From the NCBI RefSeq assembly GCF_000378745.1, contig NZ_KB905266.1, positions 1-64,000 on the forward strand: a DNA stretch of 64,000 nt. Reading direction: 5' to 3'. This DNA is from Prevotella amnii DSM 23384 = JCM 14753. Its GTDB lineage: Bacteria > Bacteroidota > Bacteroidia > Bacteroidales > Bacteroidaceae. A program made the translations under genes and the position numbers. The notes under the pieces are model-generated. The model had not been told where the DNA came from and made no database searches. It was given only the letters and a program-made list of their open reading frames with translations. Below are positions 36,035-45,900 of this stretch, one piece after another. Position 1 is the first letter of the stretch. Each line of letters starts with the position of its first letter.

Positions 36035-36550
36035 ATGGCAACAAAAATCAGATTGCAACGTGGCGGTCGTAAAAGCTATGCTTTTTATAGTATTGTTATC
36101 GCTGACGTTCGTGCACCACGTGATGGTAAATTTACTGAAAAGATTGGTACTTATAATCCTAACACCAATCCTGCTACTGTAGATTTGAATTTCGAACGGG
36201 CTCTTTATTGGGTAGAAACAGGTGCTCAGCCTACAGACACTGTTCGTAACATTCTCAAAGGAGAAGGTGTTTATTTAATGAAACATTTGCGCGGTGGAGT
36301 AAAGAAAGGTGCTTTTGATGAAGCTACTGCTGAAAAGAAGTTTGATGCTTGGAAGCAAGCTAAGACTAATGCTACTGAAGCTGCAGAAAAGAAAGCAGCT
36401 GAAGAGAAAAAGGCTGCTGCAGCAAAGAACCTTGAAGAAGAAAAGAAAGTCAAAGAAGCAATTGCTAAAAAGGTAGCAGAGAAAAAGGCTCAAGCTGCAC
36501 AAGCTGCAGCTGAAGAGTCAGCTCCCACAGAGGAGCAAGCTGCTGAATAA
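36035..36550 (+). CDS. rpsP: Ribosomal protein S16 with a long C-terminal extension
   Basis: A 171-residue protein. The first 80-85 residues are S16 ([42 protein letters not shown]), part of the 30S body. The remaining 85 residues are mostly Ala, Lys and Glu ([17 protein letters not shown]) and look like a charged helix, as is common for S16 in Bacteroidota. It has its own promoter and terminator. A different frame over 35976-36182 is a shadow. Confidence 0.95.
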   Translation: MATKIRLQRGGRKSYAFYSIVIADVRAPRDGKFTEKIGTYNPNTNPATVDLNFERALYWVETGAQPTDTVRNILKGEGVYLMKHLRGGVKKGAFDEATAEKKFDAWKQAKTNATEAAEKKAAEEKKAAAAKNLEEEKKVKEAIAKKVAEKKAQAAQAAAEESAPTEEQAAE

Positions 36551-36582
36551 AAAGCATAAAGCTTAGGCTTACTATTAAAAGT

Positions 36583-36625
36583 AGGAGGTAAACACTAATA
36601 ATAGATGTTTACCTCCTTTTTTTTT
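36583..36625 (+). terminator. Rho-independent terminator of rpsP
   Basis: AGGAGGTAAACA pairs with TGTTTACCTCCT, a 12-bp stem, followed by nine T. Confidence 0.9.
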
Positions 36626-36674
36626 ACATACTTATTATACCAACTCCCTTAGAAATAGTACAATTAGTAAAATA

Positions 36675-36712
36675 TATAACAAAATAGGCTGGTAAAATAG
36701 CCAGCCTATCAA
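36675..36712 (-). terminator. Terminator of the carB operon
   Basis: ATAGGCTGG pairs with CCAGCCTAT. On the minus strand it follows carB and is trailed by TTTTGTTAT. Confidence 0.6.
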
Positions 36713-36789
36713 TTTGTCTATTATAAATGTTTGGAGCTTTTTCTGCTTACCAAATTATCCATTACACTTAAACAAGTTAAAATTAATAT

Positions 36790-39700
36790 TTAATACTCTC
36801 CCCATGCTTTTATATCTATATCTTCAAGTTTTACAGTGCAAAAAGCTTGAATAAATGCACTTGCAAGACGACTATTTGTTATAAGTGGAACATTAAGATC
36901 AATAGCTGCACGTCGTATTTTATATCCATTTGTAAGTTCTCGAGGAGTTAGATCCTTGGGGATATTAACTACCATATCTATTTTCTTTTCATGCAAAAGG
37001 TCTAGAGCTTGCGGATGTGCTCCCTTATCAGAAGGCCAATACACAAGGGTGTTAGGTATATTATTTTCTGTAAGATACTTGGAAGTACCACTGGTAGCAT
37101 ATAATTTATACCCATTTTGAATTAAAATTTTCGCAGCATCAAGCATTTCAGCTTTTTGTTTAGCTCCACCTGTAGATAACAATACAGTCTTTTTAGGTAT
37201 ACGATGACCTACGGAAAGCATACTCTTAAGAAGAGCTGTAGATGTATCTTCTCCAATGCAGCCAACCTCTCCTGTAGAACTCATATCAACGCCTAATACA
37301 GGATCTGCCTTCTGAAGTCTGTTAAACGAGAATTGTGAGGCTTTAATACCTACGTAATCGAGATCGAAAAGATTTTTATTTGGTTTCTCAACTGGAACTC
37401 CAAGCATTACTTTTGTAGCAAGATCTATGAGATTTATTTTTAAAACCTTACTTACAAAAGGAAAAGAACGACTTGCTCGCAAGTTACATTCAATAACTAA
37501 TATATCATTATCACGTGCCATAAACTGAATATTAAATGGCCCATTGATATGTAAAGCTTTAGCTATTTGCCTACTTACGCGTTTTATGCGTCGCACTGTT
37601 TCTACATATAGCTTCTGAGGAGGGAATTGTATAGTAGCATCACCAGAGTGAACTCCAGCAAACTCAATATGTTCTGAAATAGCATAGGCTAAAATTTCAC
37701 CATCTTTAGCCACAGCATCCATTTCTATTTCTTTTGCATTTTCTATAAACTTACTAACCACCACTGGGTGATCTTCACTAACATTCGCTGCTAATTGTAA
37801 AAAGCGTACAAGTTCATCATTATTTGAACATATATTCATAGCTGCACCCGATAACACATACGATGGACGAACAAGTACAGGAAAACCTACACGATCTACA
37901 AACTTCTGAATATCATCCATACTGTTAAGTGCACTCCATTCTGGCTGATTTATACCATAGTTAGTAAGCATAGATGAAAACTTTGCACGATCTTCTGCAT
38001 TATCAATGTCATGAGCAGAAGTTCCAAGAATAGGAACATTTTCCTCATCTAAATACATTGCAAGATTATTAGGTATCTGTCCACCTGTAGATACGATAAT
38101 TCCAGAAGGCATTTCCATATCTATGATATCCATAACACGTTCAAATGTTAGCTCATCGAAATAAAGACGATCGCACATATCATAATCAGTAGATACTGTT
38201 TCTGGATTATAATTGATCATTATAGAGCGATAGTTTTGTTTACGAATAGTATTTAGAGCTTGTACTCCACACCAATCAAATTCTACAGAACTACCTATAC
38301 GATAAGCCCCTGAGCCAAGTACAATGATACTTTTACGTTTATCGTCAAAAGTTATATCAGAAGCTACACCAGAATAAGTTACATAAAGATAATTGGTTTG
38401 AGCAGGATATTCTGCAGCTAAAGTATCAATTTGTTTTACTACAGGTATTATTCCAAGAGCTTTTCTATGACGACGTACTAGCATCATAGCTTTATGCATA
38501 TTTGGACTATCATTCTCTAAACCAATAGCTCGAGCTATTTGAAAATCGGTAAATCCATTTATTTTTGCCTCTAAAAGTAGTTCTTTGCCAATAGTATTGA
38601 TATTACACTTTTTAAGTTTTTCATCAATATCTATAATATGCTTTAATTTGTAAAGAAACCATTTATCTATTTTAGTAAGATCATGTATTTTATCTACAGT
38701 ATACCCCTTATGAAAGGCTTTTGATATAACAAATATACGTTTATCTGTAGGTTCATGAAGAGCTGCAGCTATATCATCTATCTGTAATTCTTTATTTTCT
38801 ACAAAGCCATGCATACCCTGTCCTATCATACGGAGACCTTTTTGAATAGCTTCTTCAAAGTTGCGCCCTATAGACATAACCTCACCTACCGACTTCATAC
38901 TCGAGCCTAATTCCTTATCTACTCCTCGGAATTTACTTAAATCCCATCGTGGAATTTTACATACTACATAGTCAAGCGCTGGTTCAAAGAAAGCTGATGT
39001 TGTCTTAGTAACAGAGTTTTTAAGTTCGAACAAACCATATCCTAAACCTAATTTTGCTGCTACAAAAGCTAACGGATAACCTGTAGCTTTACTTGCAAGG
39101 GCTGATGAACGAGAAAGGCGCGCATTAACCTCGATAACTCTGTAATCTTCACTTTCTGGATCAAAAGCATATTGCACATTACACTCTCCCACTATACCTA
39201 TATGACGAACTATCTTAATAGATAAGGCACGAAGTTTATGATATTCCGTATTGGTAAGAGTTTGCGAAGGAGCTACTACAATAGATTCTCCTGTATGAAT
39301 ACCAAGCGGATCAAAATTTTCCATATTGCAAACAGTAATACAGTTATCATAGCGATCTCGTACCACTTCATATTCTATCTCTTTCCAGCCTTTTAAGCTT
39401 TTTTCTACTAAAACCTGAGGAGAAAAAGAAAAAGCCTTTTCGCATAATTTATTGAGTTCTTGCTCATTATCAGCAAAACCACTACCTAAGCCTCCTAAGG
39501 CATATGCTGCACGCACTATAACAGGATAACCTAATATCGTAGCAGCATGACGCGCCTGATTGATATTTTCGCAAGCTTCACTTTTAATAGTTTTTACTTC
39601 TATCTCATCAAGTCGTTCTACAAAAAGCTCACGATCTTCTGTGTTCATTATTGCACCTACTGGTGTACCTAAGACACGTACATTATGTTTTTTAAGAATG

Positions 39701-40014
39701 CCAGAACGCTCTAATTCTACACCACAATTCAGAGCTGTTTGCCCTCCGAATGACAAAAGTATCCCATCAGGCTTTTCCTTTTCTATTACACGCTCTACAA
39801 AATAAGGCTGAACAGGTAGATAATAAATCTGGTCGGCAACACCTTCTGATGTTTGCACTGTTGCTATATTAGGATTTATAAGCACTGTAGAAATACCTTC
39901 TTCACGCAATGCTTTTAATGCTTGTGAGCCAGAATAGTCAAACTCTCCAGCCTCACCTATCTTTAATGCGCCTGAGCCAAGTAGCAGGACTTTTTTTATT
40001 GATTCGTCTTTCAT
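36790..40014 (-). CDS. carB: Carbamoyl phosphate synthase, large subunit
   Basis: A 1074-residue enzyme making carbamoyl phosphate for pyrimidines and arginine from ammonia delivered by CarA. Two ATP-grasp halves are visible: the first begins LLLGSGALKIGEAGEFDYSG, the second IIVLGSGAYRIGSSVEFDW (about residue 555). The C-terminal regulatory MGS domain covers about the last 135 residues (VLLSTGGAKQKAEM). The length matches the family. The start codon overlaps carA's stop by 1 bp. It ends a minus-strand operon. Confidence 0.96.
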   Translation of the reverse strand: MKDESIKKVLLLGSGALKIGEAGEFDYSGSQALKALREEGISTVLINPNIATVQTSEGVADQIYYLPVQPYFVERVIEKEKPDGILLSFGGQTALNCGVELERSGILKKHNVRVLGTPVGAIMNTEDRELFVERLDEIEVKTIKSEACENINQARHAATILGYPVIVRAAYALGGLGSGFADNEQELNKLCEKAFSFSPQVLVEKSLKGWKEIEYEVVRDRYDNCITVCNMENFDPLGIHTGESIVVAPSQTLTNTEYHKLRALSIKIVRHIGIVGECNVQYAFDPESEDYRVIEVNARLSRSSALASKATGYPLAFVAAKLGLGYGLFELKNSVTKTTSAFFEPALDYVVCKIPRWDLSKFRGVDKELGSSMKSVGEVMSIGRNFEEAIQKGLRMIGQGMHGFVENKELQIDDIAAALHEPTDKRIFVISKAFHKGYTVDKIHDLTKIDKWFLYKLKHIIDIDEKLKKCNINTIGKELLLEAKINGFTDFQIARAIGLENDSPNMHKAMMLVRRHRKALGIIPVVKQIDTLAAEYPAQTNYLYVTYSGVASDITFDDKRKSIIVLGSGAYRIGSSVEFDWCGVQALNTIRKQNYRSIMINYNPETVSTDYDMCDRLYFDELTFERVMDIIDMEMPSGIIVSTGGQIPNNLAMYLDEENVPILGTSAHDIDNAEDRAKFSSMLTNYGINQPEWSALNSMDDIQKFVDRVGFPVLVRPSYVLSGAAMNICSNNDELVRFLQLAANVSEDHPVVVSKFIENAKEIEMDAVAKDGEILAYAISEHIEFAGVHSGDATIQFPPQKLYVETVRRIKRVSRQIAKALHINGPFNIQFMARDNDILVIECNLRASRSFPFVSKVLKINLIDLATKVMLGVPVEKPNKNLFDLDYVGIKASQFSFNRLQKADPVLGVDMSSTGEVGCIGEDTSTALLKSMLSVGHRIPKKTVLLSTGGAKQKAEMLDAAKILIQNGYKLYATSGTSKYLTENNIPNTLVYWPSDKGAHPQALDLLHEKKIDMVVNIPKDLTPRELTNGYKIRRAAIDLNVPLITNSRLASAFIQAFCTVKLEDIDIKAWGEY

Positions 40015-41090
40015 TACTTCAAAGTTTCTACAAATTTATCAAACATAAAATAAGTATCTACAGGGCCAGAACAAGCCTCTGGGTGAAATTGTGCTGTGAA
40101 CCATGGGTTTTTAGTATGACGTATACCTTCATTACTACCATCATTCATATTTACAAATAGTTCTTCCCATTCTTTATCAAGAGTAGATGCATCTACAGCA
40201 TAACCATGATTTTGAGAAGTTATATAACACTTGTTTGTACCAACCATTCTTACAGGTTGGTTATGACCACGATGCCCATATTTTAATTTATAAATAGTTG
40301 CTCCTGCAGCCTTAGAAAGTAACTGGTTACCCATACAGATACCACAAATAGGTTTTGTACTATTATTAATATGCTTGCGAATTATATTCACTGCATCATT
40401 ACACATGTCAGGATCACCAGGACCATTACCTAAGAAAAGACCATCATATTCCATATTACTATAATCATAATTCCAAGGTACTCGTATAACTTCTACGCCA
40501 CGATTAATAAGACTTCTAATAATATTTGCTTTTACACCACAATCTACTAAAACTACTTTCTTGCCAGCTCCTTCATTATAATGAATTATCTTTTTAGTAG
40601 ACACACGATCTACAAAATTTACTCCTTCATAATCGGCTTCTGGAATATTATTAGGCTCGTCATCAAACAAAATTTTTCCCATCATAACTCCATGCTCACG
40701 CAATACTTTTGTAAGTTCACGAGTATCTATTCCTGTTATACCTGGCACTTTCTCACGCTTTAACCAATCTGAAAGGCTTTCAGATGAGTTCCAGTGTGAT
40801 GGCTGCTCACTATAATTAGAAACTATAATAGCGGATACATATATTTTATTACTCTCCATAAAAGTGGGTAAACCATTCTTTTCAAAAGTAAAAGCAGGTA
40901 CACCATAATTACCTACAAGTGGGAACGTCATAGTTAATAACTGTCCTGCATAAGATGGATCTGTCAAACTTTCAGGATACCCCATCATAGCTGTATTGAA
41001 AACAACCTCACCAGCTACAGGAGCTTCATAACCAAAAGACTCTCCGTGAAATTTAGAGCCATCATTTAAAACTAAAGTTACTTTCCTCAT
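40014..41090 (-). CDS. carA: Carbamoyl phosphate synthase, small (glutaminase) subunit
   Basis: A 358-residue subunit that hydrolyses glutamine and passes ammonia to CarB. The N-terminal domain starts VTLVLNDGSKFHGESFGYE. The class I amidotransferase domain carries the nucleophile in PICGICMGNQLL and the His/Glu pair in TAQFHPEACSGP. It touches carB by 1 bp, and the purF-like gene lies 29 bp upstream. Confidence 0.96.
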   Translation of the reverse strand: MRKVTLVLNDGSKFHGESFGYEAPVAGEVVFNTAMMGYPESLTDPSYAGQLLTMTFPLVGNYGVPAFTFEKNGLPTFMESNKIYVSAIIVSNYSEQPSHWNSSESLSDWLKREKVPGITGIDTRELTKVLREHGVMMGKILFDDEPNNIPEADYEGVNFVDRVSTKKIIHYNEGAGKKVVLVDCGVKANIIRSLINRGVEVIRVPWNYDYSNMEYDGLFLGNGPGDPDMCNDAVNIIRKHINNSTKPICGICMGNQLLSKAAGATIYKLKYGHRGHNQPVRMVGTNKCYITSQNHGYAVDASTLDKEWEELFVNMNDGSNEGIRHTKNPWFTAQFHPEACSGPVDTYFMFDKFVETLK

Positions 41091-41119
41091 TATTATTATA
41101 GTATATATTTTTTATAGTT

Positions 41120-43033
41120 TTATAACAACTTATTGTCTTCTTTACTTATAGAATAATTATTCTCATAAAATTTAATGAAAGAATGGTTTACTAACCGCAT
41201 TCCACCTGATGTAGGATAATTACCAGTAAAATACCAATCGCCTTTATGATTAGGTATTGCTTTATGTAATCCCTCTATACTTTGAAAAATAAGTTCTACA
41301 GGAGTTGTCATACCTTCAGGTCGAAGCATTTCTACAAGTTTTTGATTAATCTCTTCTACTGTAAAAGGAGCATAGATAGCACGAACAGGATTTTGTATTT
41401 CGTCGGTAAGTTCTTTTTTTACTTCTACTTTACAAGCCTCATATACTTCTTTTAATATATGCTCCATTTTTTGCTCTTTTATAAGTTTTATTGTTGCCTG
41501 AAACACACAAAACTCTTCTAAATGTGGCATATCTATACCATAATAGTCAGGGTATCGTATCTGTGGAGCACTCGATACTATTACTATCTTCTTTGGATGA
41601 ATACGATCTAACATCCTTAGAATACTTTCTTTAAGAGTAGTGCCTCGCACAATAGAATCGTCTATTACTACTAAGTTGTCAATATACGGTACTATACACG
41701 AATAGGTAACATCATAAACATGAGAAGCAAGATCTTTACGAGAATTACCTTCTGTAATAAAGGTACGCAACTTAATATCTTTCCAAGCTACTTTCTCGGT
41801 ACGTATATCTTGATTTACTATTTTTATATAATCCTCTAATGGGGCATAAGGCTTCATGTTAGCTAATTGCTTTACTTTTTCCTTATTTAACCATTGCTTA
41901 CATCCATGTAATAACCCATAGAAAGCTACTTCTGCAGTATTAGGAATATATGAAAGAACTGCATGTTCATAGTCATAATCTACTTTTTCTAACACTTTAG
42001 GAGCTAATTGCTGACCTAATTTTTCACGTTCGTTATAAATATCTCTATCTGATCCACGAGAAAAATATATGCGTTCAAAAGAACATGCTGAAATATTCTT
42101 TGGTTCAATAATTTGTTGTAAAGAACACTCTCCTACCCTATTTACTATTAAAGCTTGTCCGGGCATTAATTCTTTTATATTCTCACATTCTAAGTCGAAG
42201 GTTGTTTGGAGCACAGGACGCTCACTTGCAAGTACTACTATCTCGTCGTTTTTATAATAGAAAGCAGGTCGTATTCCCCACGGATCGCGCATAGAGAACA
42301 TCTCACCAGAACCTGTCATACCGCAAATAACATAACCTCCATCAAAATGTTTCATTGTAGTTTTAAGGACATTGCTTACATCTAAGTTGTCTTCTATATA
42401 ATTAGTAATATCCTGTCCTTCTAAACCGTTCTCTTTAGCTATAACAAAATTTCGCTCTACTTCCCTGTCTAATCTATGCCCCATCAGCTCTAAAAGAATA
42501 TAAGTATCGCTATAAATGCGTGGACATTGCCCCTGAGCTGTAAGTTTTTGAAAAACCTCTTCAATATTGGTCATATTGAAATTACCACACATACTTAAAT
42601 TCTTTGCTTTCCAATTATTTCTACGCAAAAAAGGATGAACATAAGAAAGCCCACTCTTACCTGTAGTAGAATATCTAAGATGACCCATATACAATTCACC
42701 TGCAAAGGGAATATTCTTTTCAACAAAGGAAATATCATTTAGTTCATCATGAGAATAGTCCTTATAAAGATTATGTAAATTCTTAAAAATATTGCTTACA
42801 GCGTTTTTCCCCTCTGCCCTCTCTCTAAACATATATTCACTACCCGGAAGAGATGAAAGCTTTACAGAAGCAATACCTGCTCCTTCTTGTCCACGATTAT
42901 GCTGCTTTTCCATCATTAGGTAAAGCTTGTTAAGCGCATACATCCATGTACCATATTTCTTTTGATAGTACTTTAGAGGTTTAAGCAGCCGTATTACCGC
43001 AACACCACAGTCTTCATGAATGTTTTTGTCCAT
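41120..43033 (-). CDS. purF: Amidophosphoribosyltransferase, long Bacteroidota form
   Basis: A 637-residue enzyme for the first step of purine synthesis: glutamine and PRPP give phosphoribosylamine. The N-terminal nucleophile amidotransferase domain has the catalytic Cys in EDCGVAV (residue 9, after a short leader that would be cleaved) and KQHNRGQEGAGIA. The phosphoribosyltransferase domain has the PRPP loop VVIDDSIVRGTTL. It is about 130 residues longer than the usual PurF, and a second standard PurF may exist elsewhere. The C-terminal part past residue 560 is extra. glmS lies 57 bp upstream. Confidence 0.85.
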   Translation of the reverse strand: MDKNIHEDCGVAVIRLLKPLKYYQKKYGTWMYALNKLYLMMEKQHNRGQEGAGIASVKLSSLPGSEYMFRERAEGKNAVSNIFKNLHNLYKDYSHDELNDISFVEKNIPFAGELYMGHLRYSTTGKSGLSYVHPFLRRNNWKAKNLSMCGNFNMTNIEEVFQKLTAQGQCPRIYSDTYILLELMGHRLDREVERNFVIAKENGLEGQDITNYIEDNLDVSNVLKTTMKHFDGGYVICGMTGSGEMFSMRDPWGIRPAFYYKNDEIVVLASERPVLQTTFDLECENIKELMPGQALIVNRVGECSLQQIIEPKNISACSFERIYFSRGSDRDIYNEREKLGQQLAPKVLEKVDYDYEHAVLSYIPNTAEVAFYGLLHGCKQWLNKEKVKQLANMKPYAPLEDYIKIVNQDIRTEKVAWKDIKLRTFITEGNSRKDLASHVYDVTYSCIVPYIDNLVVIDDSIVRGTTLKESILRMLDRIHPKKIVIVSSAPQIRYPDYYGIDMPHLEEFCVFQATIKLIKEQKMEHILKEVYEACKVEVKKELTDEIQNPVRAIYAPFTVEEINQKLVEMLRPEGMTTPVELIFQSIEGLHKAIPNHKGDWYFTGNYPTSGGMRLVNHSFIKFYENNYSISKEDNKLL

Positions 43034-43090
43034 CTAAAAAAATAATATTCTTTATTTATAATTATATATAAAATAAAAGTCAGTAAACCG

Positions 43091-44938
43091 TTATTCAACG
43101 GTAACCGACTTTGCTAAGTTTCTTGGCTGATCTACATCCTTTCCTTTACAGACTGCTATGTGATAAGCTAACAACTGTAAGGGTATTGTTGCCACTAAAG
43201 GCTCTAAACACTCTAAAGTATCAGGAAGCTCTATAACAGCGTCAGCTATCTTAGATATAGTAGTATCTCCTTTAGAGACCAAAGCTATAACATAACCCTG
43301 CCGCGCTTTTATTTCTTGGATATTGCTGCGAACTTTTTCATACATTACATTATGAGTAGCAATGGTAACTACAGGCATGTCAGAATCTATTAAAGCTATA
43401 GGGCCATGTTTCATTTCTGCAGCAGGATACCCCTCTGCATGAATGTATGAAATTTCCTTCAACTTCAAAGCTCCTTCTAAGGCTACAGGATAAGTAAAAC
43501 CTCGCCCAAGGTAAAGAAAATTTCTTGCATAAGTGAAGATGCGTGCTAAATCAGCCACCTGATCATTTACTTTTAATACTTCTTCTATTTTTGAAGGTAT
43601 ATTAGATAGCTCTTCAACTATCTTTACATATTCAGTACATTTCATAGACCCTTTTATATAAGCCAATGATAGTGCAAACATTGTTAACACTGTTACCTGC
43701 CCTGTAAAAGCCTTTGTAGAGGCTACCCCTATCTCAGGGCCTACATGTATATAAGTACCGGTATCAGTTGCACGCGCTATACTTGAACCTATAGCATTAC
43801 AAATGCCATATATAAAAGCTCCTTTCGACTTTGCTAATTCTACAGCTGCTAACGTATCAGCTGTTTCTCCACTTTGTGAAAGGGCTATGACAACATCATC
43901 AGAAGTAACAACAGGATTACGATAACGAAACTCACTTGCATATTCCACATCAACAGGAATTCTGCAAAATGTTTCTATAGTTTGTTTACCTATCAGACCT
44001 GCGTGCCAACTTGTACCACAAGCAACTATTATTATCCTCTTTGCACTGAGCAACTGCTCTCGATGATCTATCAAAGCACTTAAAGTAACATTATTATGCT
44101 CAATATTTATGCGACCACGCATACAGTTAGTCAAGCATGCAGGTTGCTCAAAAATCTCTTTAAGCATAAAATGTGGATAGCCACCCTTTTCTATTTGACC
44201 TAACTCTATATCTACTGTCTTAATCTCTGGTGAAAGCTTTTCATTAAGAATACTTACTACTTTTAAAGGTTCACCAAGCTTCATCACTGCTATGTTCTCA
44301 TCATCAAGGTAGACAACCTTGTCGGTATACTCTATTATAGGACTGGCATCAGAACCTAAAAAGAACTCGTCTTCACCCATTCCTATTACTAAAGGACTTT
44401 GTTTGCGAGCAGCTATAATAACATCTGGATGCGATTTGTCTATAATAGCTATAGCATATGCGCCTATTACCTGACGTAAAGCTATTTGTACTGAAGTAAG
44501 AAGATCTAACTTCTTTTTTATCTGAATGTACTCTATAAGCTGTATAAGCACTTCCGTATCAGTATCTGAGCGAAACTTTACACCTTTATCTTGAAGATTG
44601 TGCTTTATCTCTGCATAATTTTCAATGATTCCATTATGAATAATAGCCAAATTTTTCGATTGGGAATAATGTGGGTGTGCATTTGTAGAAGACGGCTCGC
44701 CATGAGTAGCCCAACGAGTATGAGCAATACCTATAGAACCTGAAATATCCTTATCCTCACAAAACGCTTCAAGATCAGATACCTTTCCTTTTGTTTTAAA
44801 AACATTAAGATCATCATGACTGTTTATCAAAGCTACACCTGCACTATCATATCCTCTATATTCTAACCTTTTTAAACCCTTTATAAGGATAGGATATGCC
44901 TCGCGTTTTTTCCCTAAGTATCCTACAATACCACACAT
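43091..44938 (-). CDS. glmS: Glutamine-fructose-6-phosphate aminotransferase (isomerizing)
   Basis: A 615-residue enzyme making glucosamine 6-phosphate, the entry to UDP-GlcNAc for peptidoglycan and lipid A. The N-terminal amidotransferase starts at MCGIVGYLG, with Cys2 as nucleophile. Two SIS domains follow (IIVACGTSWHAGLIGK and FLYLGRGFTYPVALEGALK), ending in KDVDQPRNLAKSVTVE, as in other GlmS. The length is complete. It lies between the Wza-like lipoprotein (24 bp upstream) and purF. No glmS ribozyme was seen, as expected outside Firmicutes. Confidence 0.96.
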   Translation of the reverse strand: MCGIVGYLGKKREAYPILIKGLKRLEYRGYDSAGVALINSHDDLNVFKTKGKVSDLEAFCEDKDISGSIGIAHTRWATHGEPSSTNAHPHYSQSKNLAIIHNGIIENYAEIKHNLQDKGVKFRSDTDTEVLIQLIEYIQIKKKLDLLTSVQIALRQVIGAYAIAIIDKSHPDVIIAARKQSPLVIGMGEDEFFLGSDASPIIEYTDKVVYLDDENIAVMKLGEPLKVVSILNEKLSPEIKTVDIELGQIEKGGYPHFMLKEIFEQPACLTNCMRGRINIEHNNVTLSALIDHREQLLSAKRIIIVACGTSWHAGLIGKQTIETFCRIPVDVEYASEFRYRNPVVTSDDVVIALSQSGETADTLAAVELAKSKGAFIYGICNAIGSSIARATDTGTYIHVGPEIGVASTKAFTGQVTVLTMFALSLAYIKGSMKCTEYVKIVEELSNIPSKIEEVLKVNDQVADLARIFTYARNFLYLGRGFTYPVALEGALKLKEISYIHAEGYPAAEMKHGPIALIDSDMPVVTIATHNVMYEKVRSNIQEIKARQGYVIALVSKGDTTISKIADAVIELPDTLECLEPLVATIPLQLLAYHIAVCKGKDVDQPRNLAKSVTVE

Positions 44939-44961
44939 AAAATTATTCTAAATATAATTAT

Positions 44962-45747
44962 TTATTTTAGTAAAGCTATAACCGTTGTTAGCAGACCTAA
45001 ACCAAAACCCGTATATGTCATCCATTCCTTTGATGTAGGACCTTGGTTAGACCCCTTAGCCTTAGCCTTATTTGGCTCTACATAAACAATATCATTTTGC
45101 TGAAGATAATAATAAGGAGAGTTTATAATATTAGCATCATTCAAATTTAAACGTACTACATGCTTTTCACCAGTAGCGTCTTCGCGAATAAGCATAATAT
45201 TATCGCGCTTGCCATATAATGTTAAATCGCCAGCTTGAGCCAATGCTTCCATTATATTTATCTTTTCTGTTGCAACAGGAATAACACCCGGACTACCAAC
45301 TTCTCCTGTTACTGTAACATGATAGCTTGCCATCATTACCGTAACTACAGGATTCTCTGTACGAGCTAAATAAGGCTGTATCTTGCTTTTAAGAAGATCT
45401 TCACACTCCGTCTTGGTGAGCCCTGAAACATGTACTTTACCTATAATAGGAAAATTAATAAAGCCTTCATTACTTACCAAATAAGAACCCTTATTAGAAG
45501 AAGAGCTTAAACTACCCGTACCCTGCTGTCCACTTATATTAAAAGGAGCTGAAGCCGCAGGATTTATAGTAAATACTCCTATAGATAATAAGTCTTTTGG
45601 CATTATCTTTGCATCATAAAGACCTCTTGATGGTGTCAAACTTATAGAATCTATATTAGTTAAATATATTACACCTTTACTCGATCCGCAACTATACATA
45701 ATTGCAATAACAGCAACAATTACTAAAGTATAAATAATTTTTTTCAT
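44962..45747 (-). CDS. Wza-like polysaccharide export lipoprotein
   Basis: A 261-residue outer membrane lipoprotein (lipobox ending at C20, IMYSC). The polysaccharide export domain covers about 40-135 (YDAKIMPKDLLSIGVF; NEGFINFPIIGKVHVSGLT), then one SLBB domain (about 140-220: VTVTGEVGSPGVIPV) and a C-terminal hydrophobic helix (240-259). It would form the exit channel for capsule or exopolysaccharide. A matching Wzc kinase is not adjacent; instead glmS follows after 24 bp. The promoter has a minus-strand -7 box at 45791-45798. Confidence 0.88.
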   Translation of the reverse strand: MKKIIYTLVIVAVIAIMYSCGSSKGVIYLTNIDSISLTPSRGLYDAKIMPKDLLSIGVFTINPAASAPFNISGQQGTGSLSSSSNKGSYLVSNEGFINFPIIGKVHVSGLTKTECEDLLKSKIQPYLARTENPVVTVMMASYHVTVTGEVGSPGVIPVATEKINIMEALAQAGDLTLYGKRDNIMLIREDATGEKHVVRLNLNDANIINSPYYYLQQNDIVYVEPNKAKAKGSNQGPTSKEWMTYTGFGLGLLTTVIALLK

Positions 45748-45790
45748 ATTAATAGTAGTACAAAATCTAATATCAAATCATAATTCGTTG

Positions 45791-45798
45791 CAAAAATA
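45791..45798 (-). promoter_or_regulatory. -7 box of the wza-like/glmS/purF/carAB operon
   Basis: On the minus strand TATTTTTG lies about 43 bp before the ATG at 45747. No good -33 box at 19-21 bp was found. Confidence 0.45.
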
Positions 45799-45872
45799 CT
45801 ATTAATTTTCCATAACCACAAGCTAACAAAGTACTTTTATACTTCTCATCATGTTATTATAGAATAAATTAT

Positions 45873-45880
45873 TACTTTTG
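45873..45880 (+). promoter_or_regulatory. -7 box of the asparaginase gene
   Basis: TACTTTTG lies 20 bp before the ATG at 45901. Confidence 0.5.
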
Positions 45881-45900
45881 CAGAAACAAACTATAAGATT

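Noticed and set aside
35976-36182. Short frame overlapping the rpsP start
   Set aside because: It lies in a shifted frame over the leader and first codons of S16; the true frame has clear S16 motifs.
43020-43095. glmS ribozyme or other riboswitch near glmS
   Set aside because: No ribozyme core was seen in the gaps beside glmS (44939-44961 and 43034-43090), which are too short for one.
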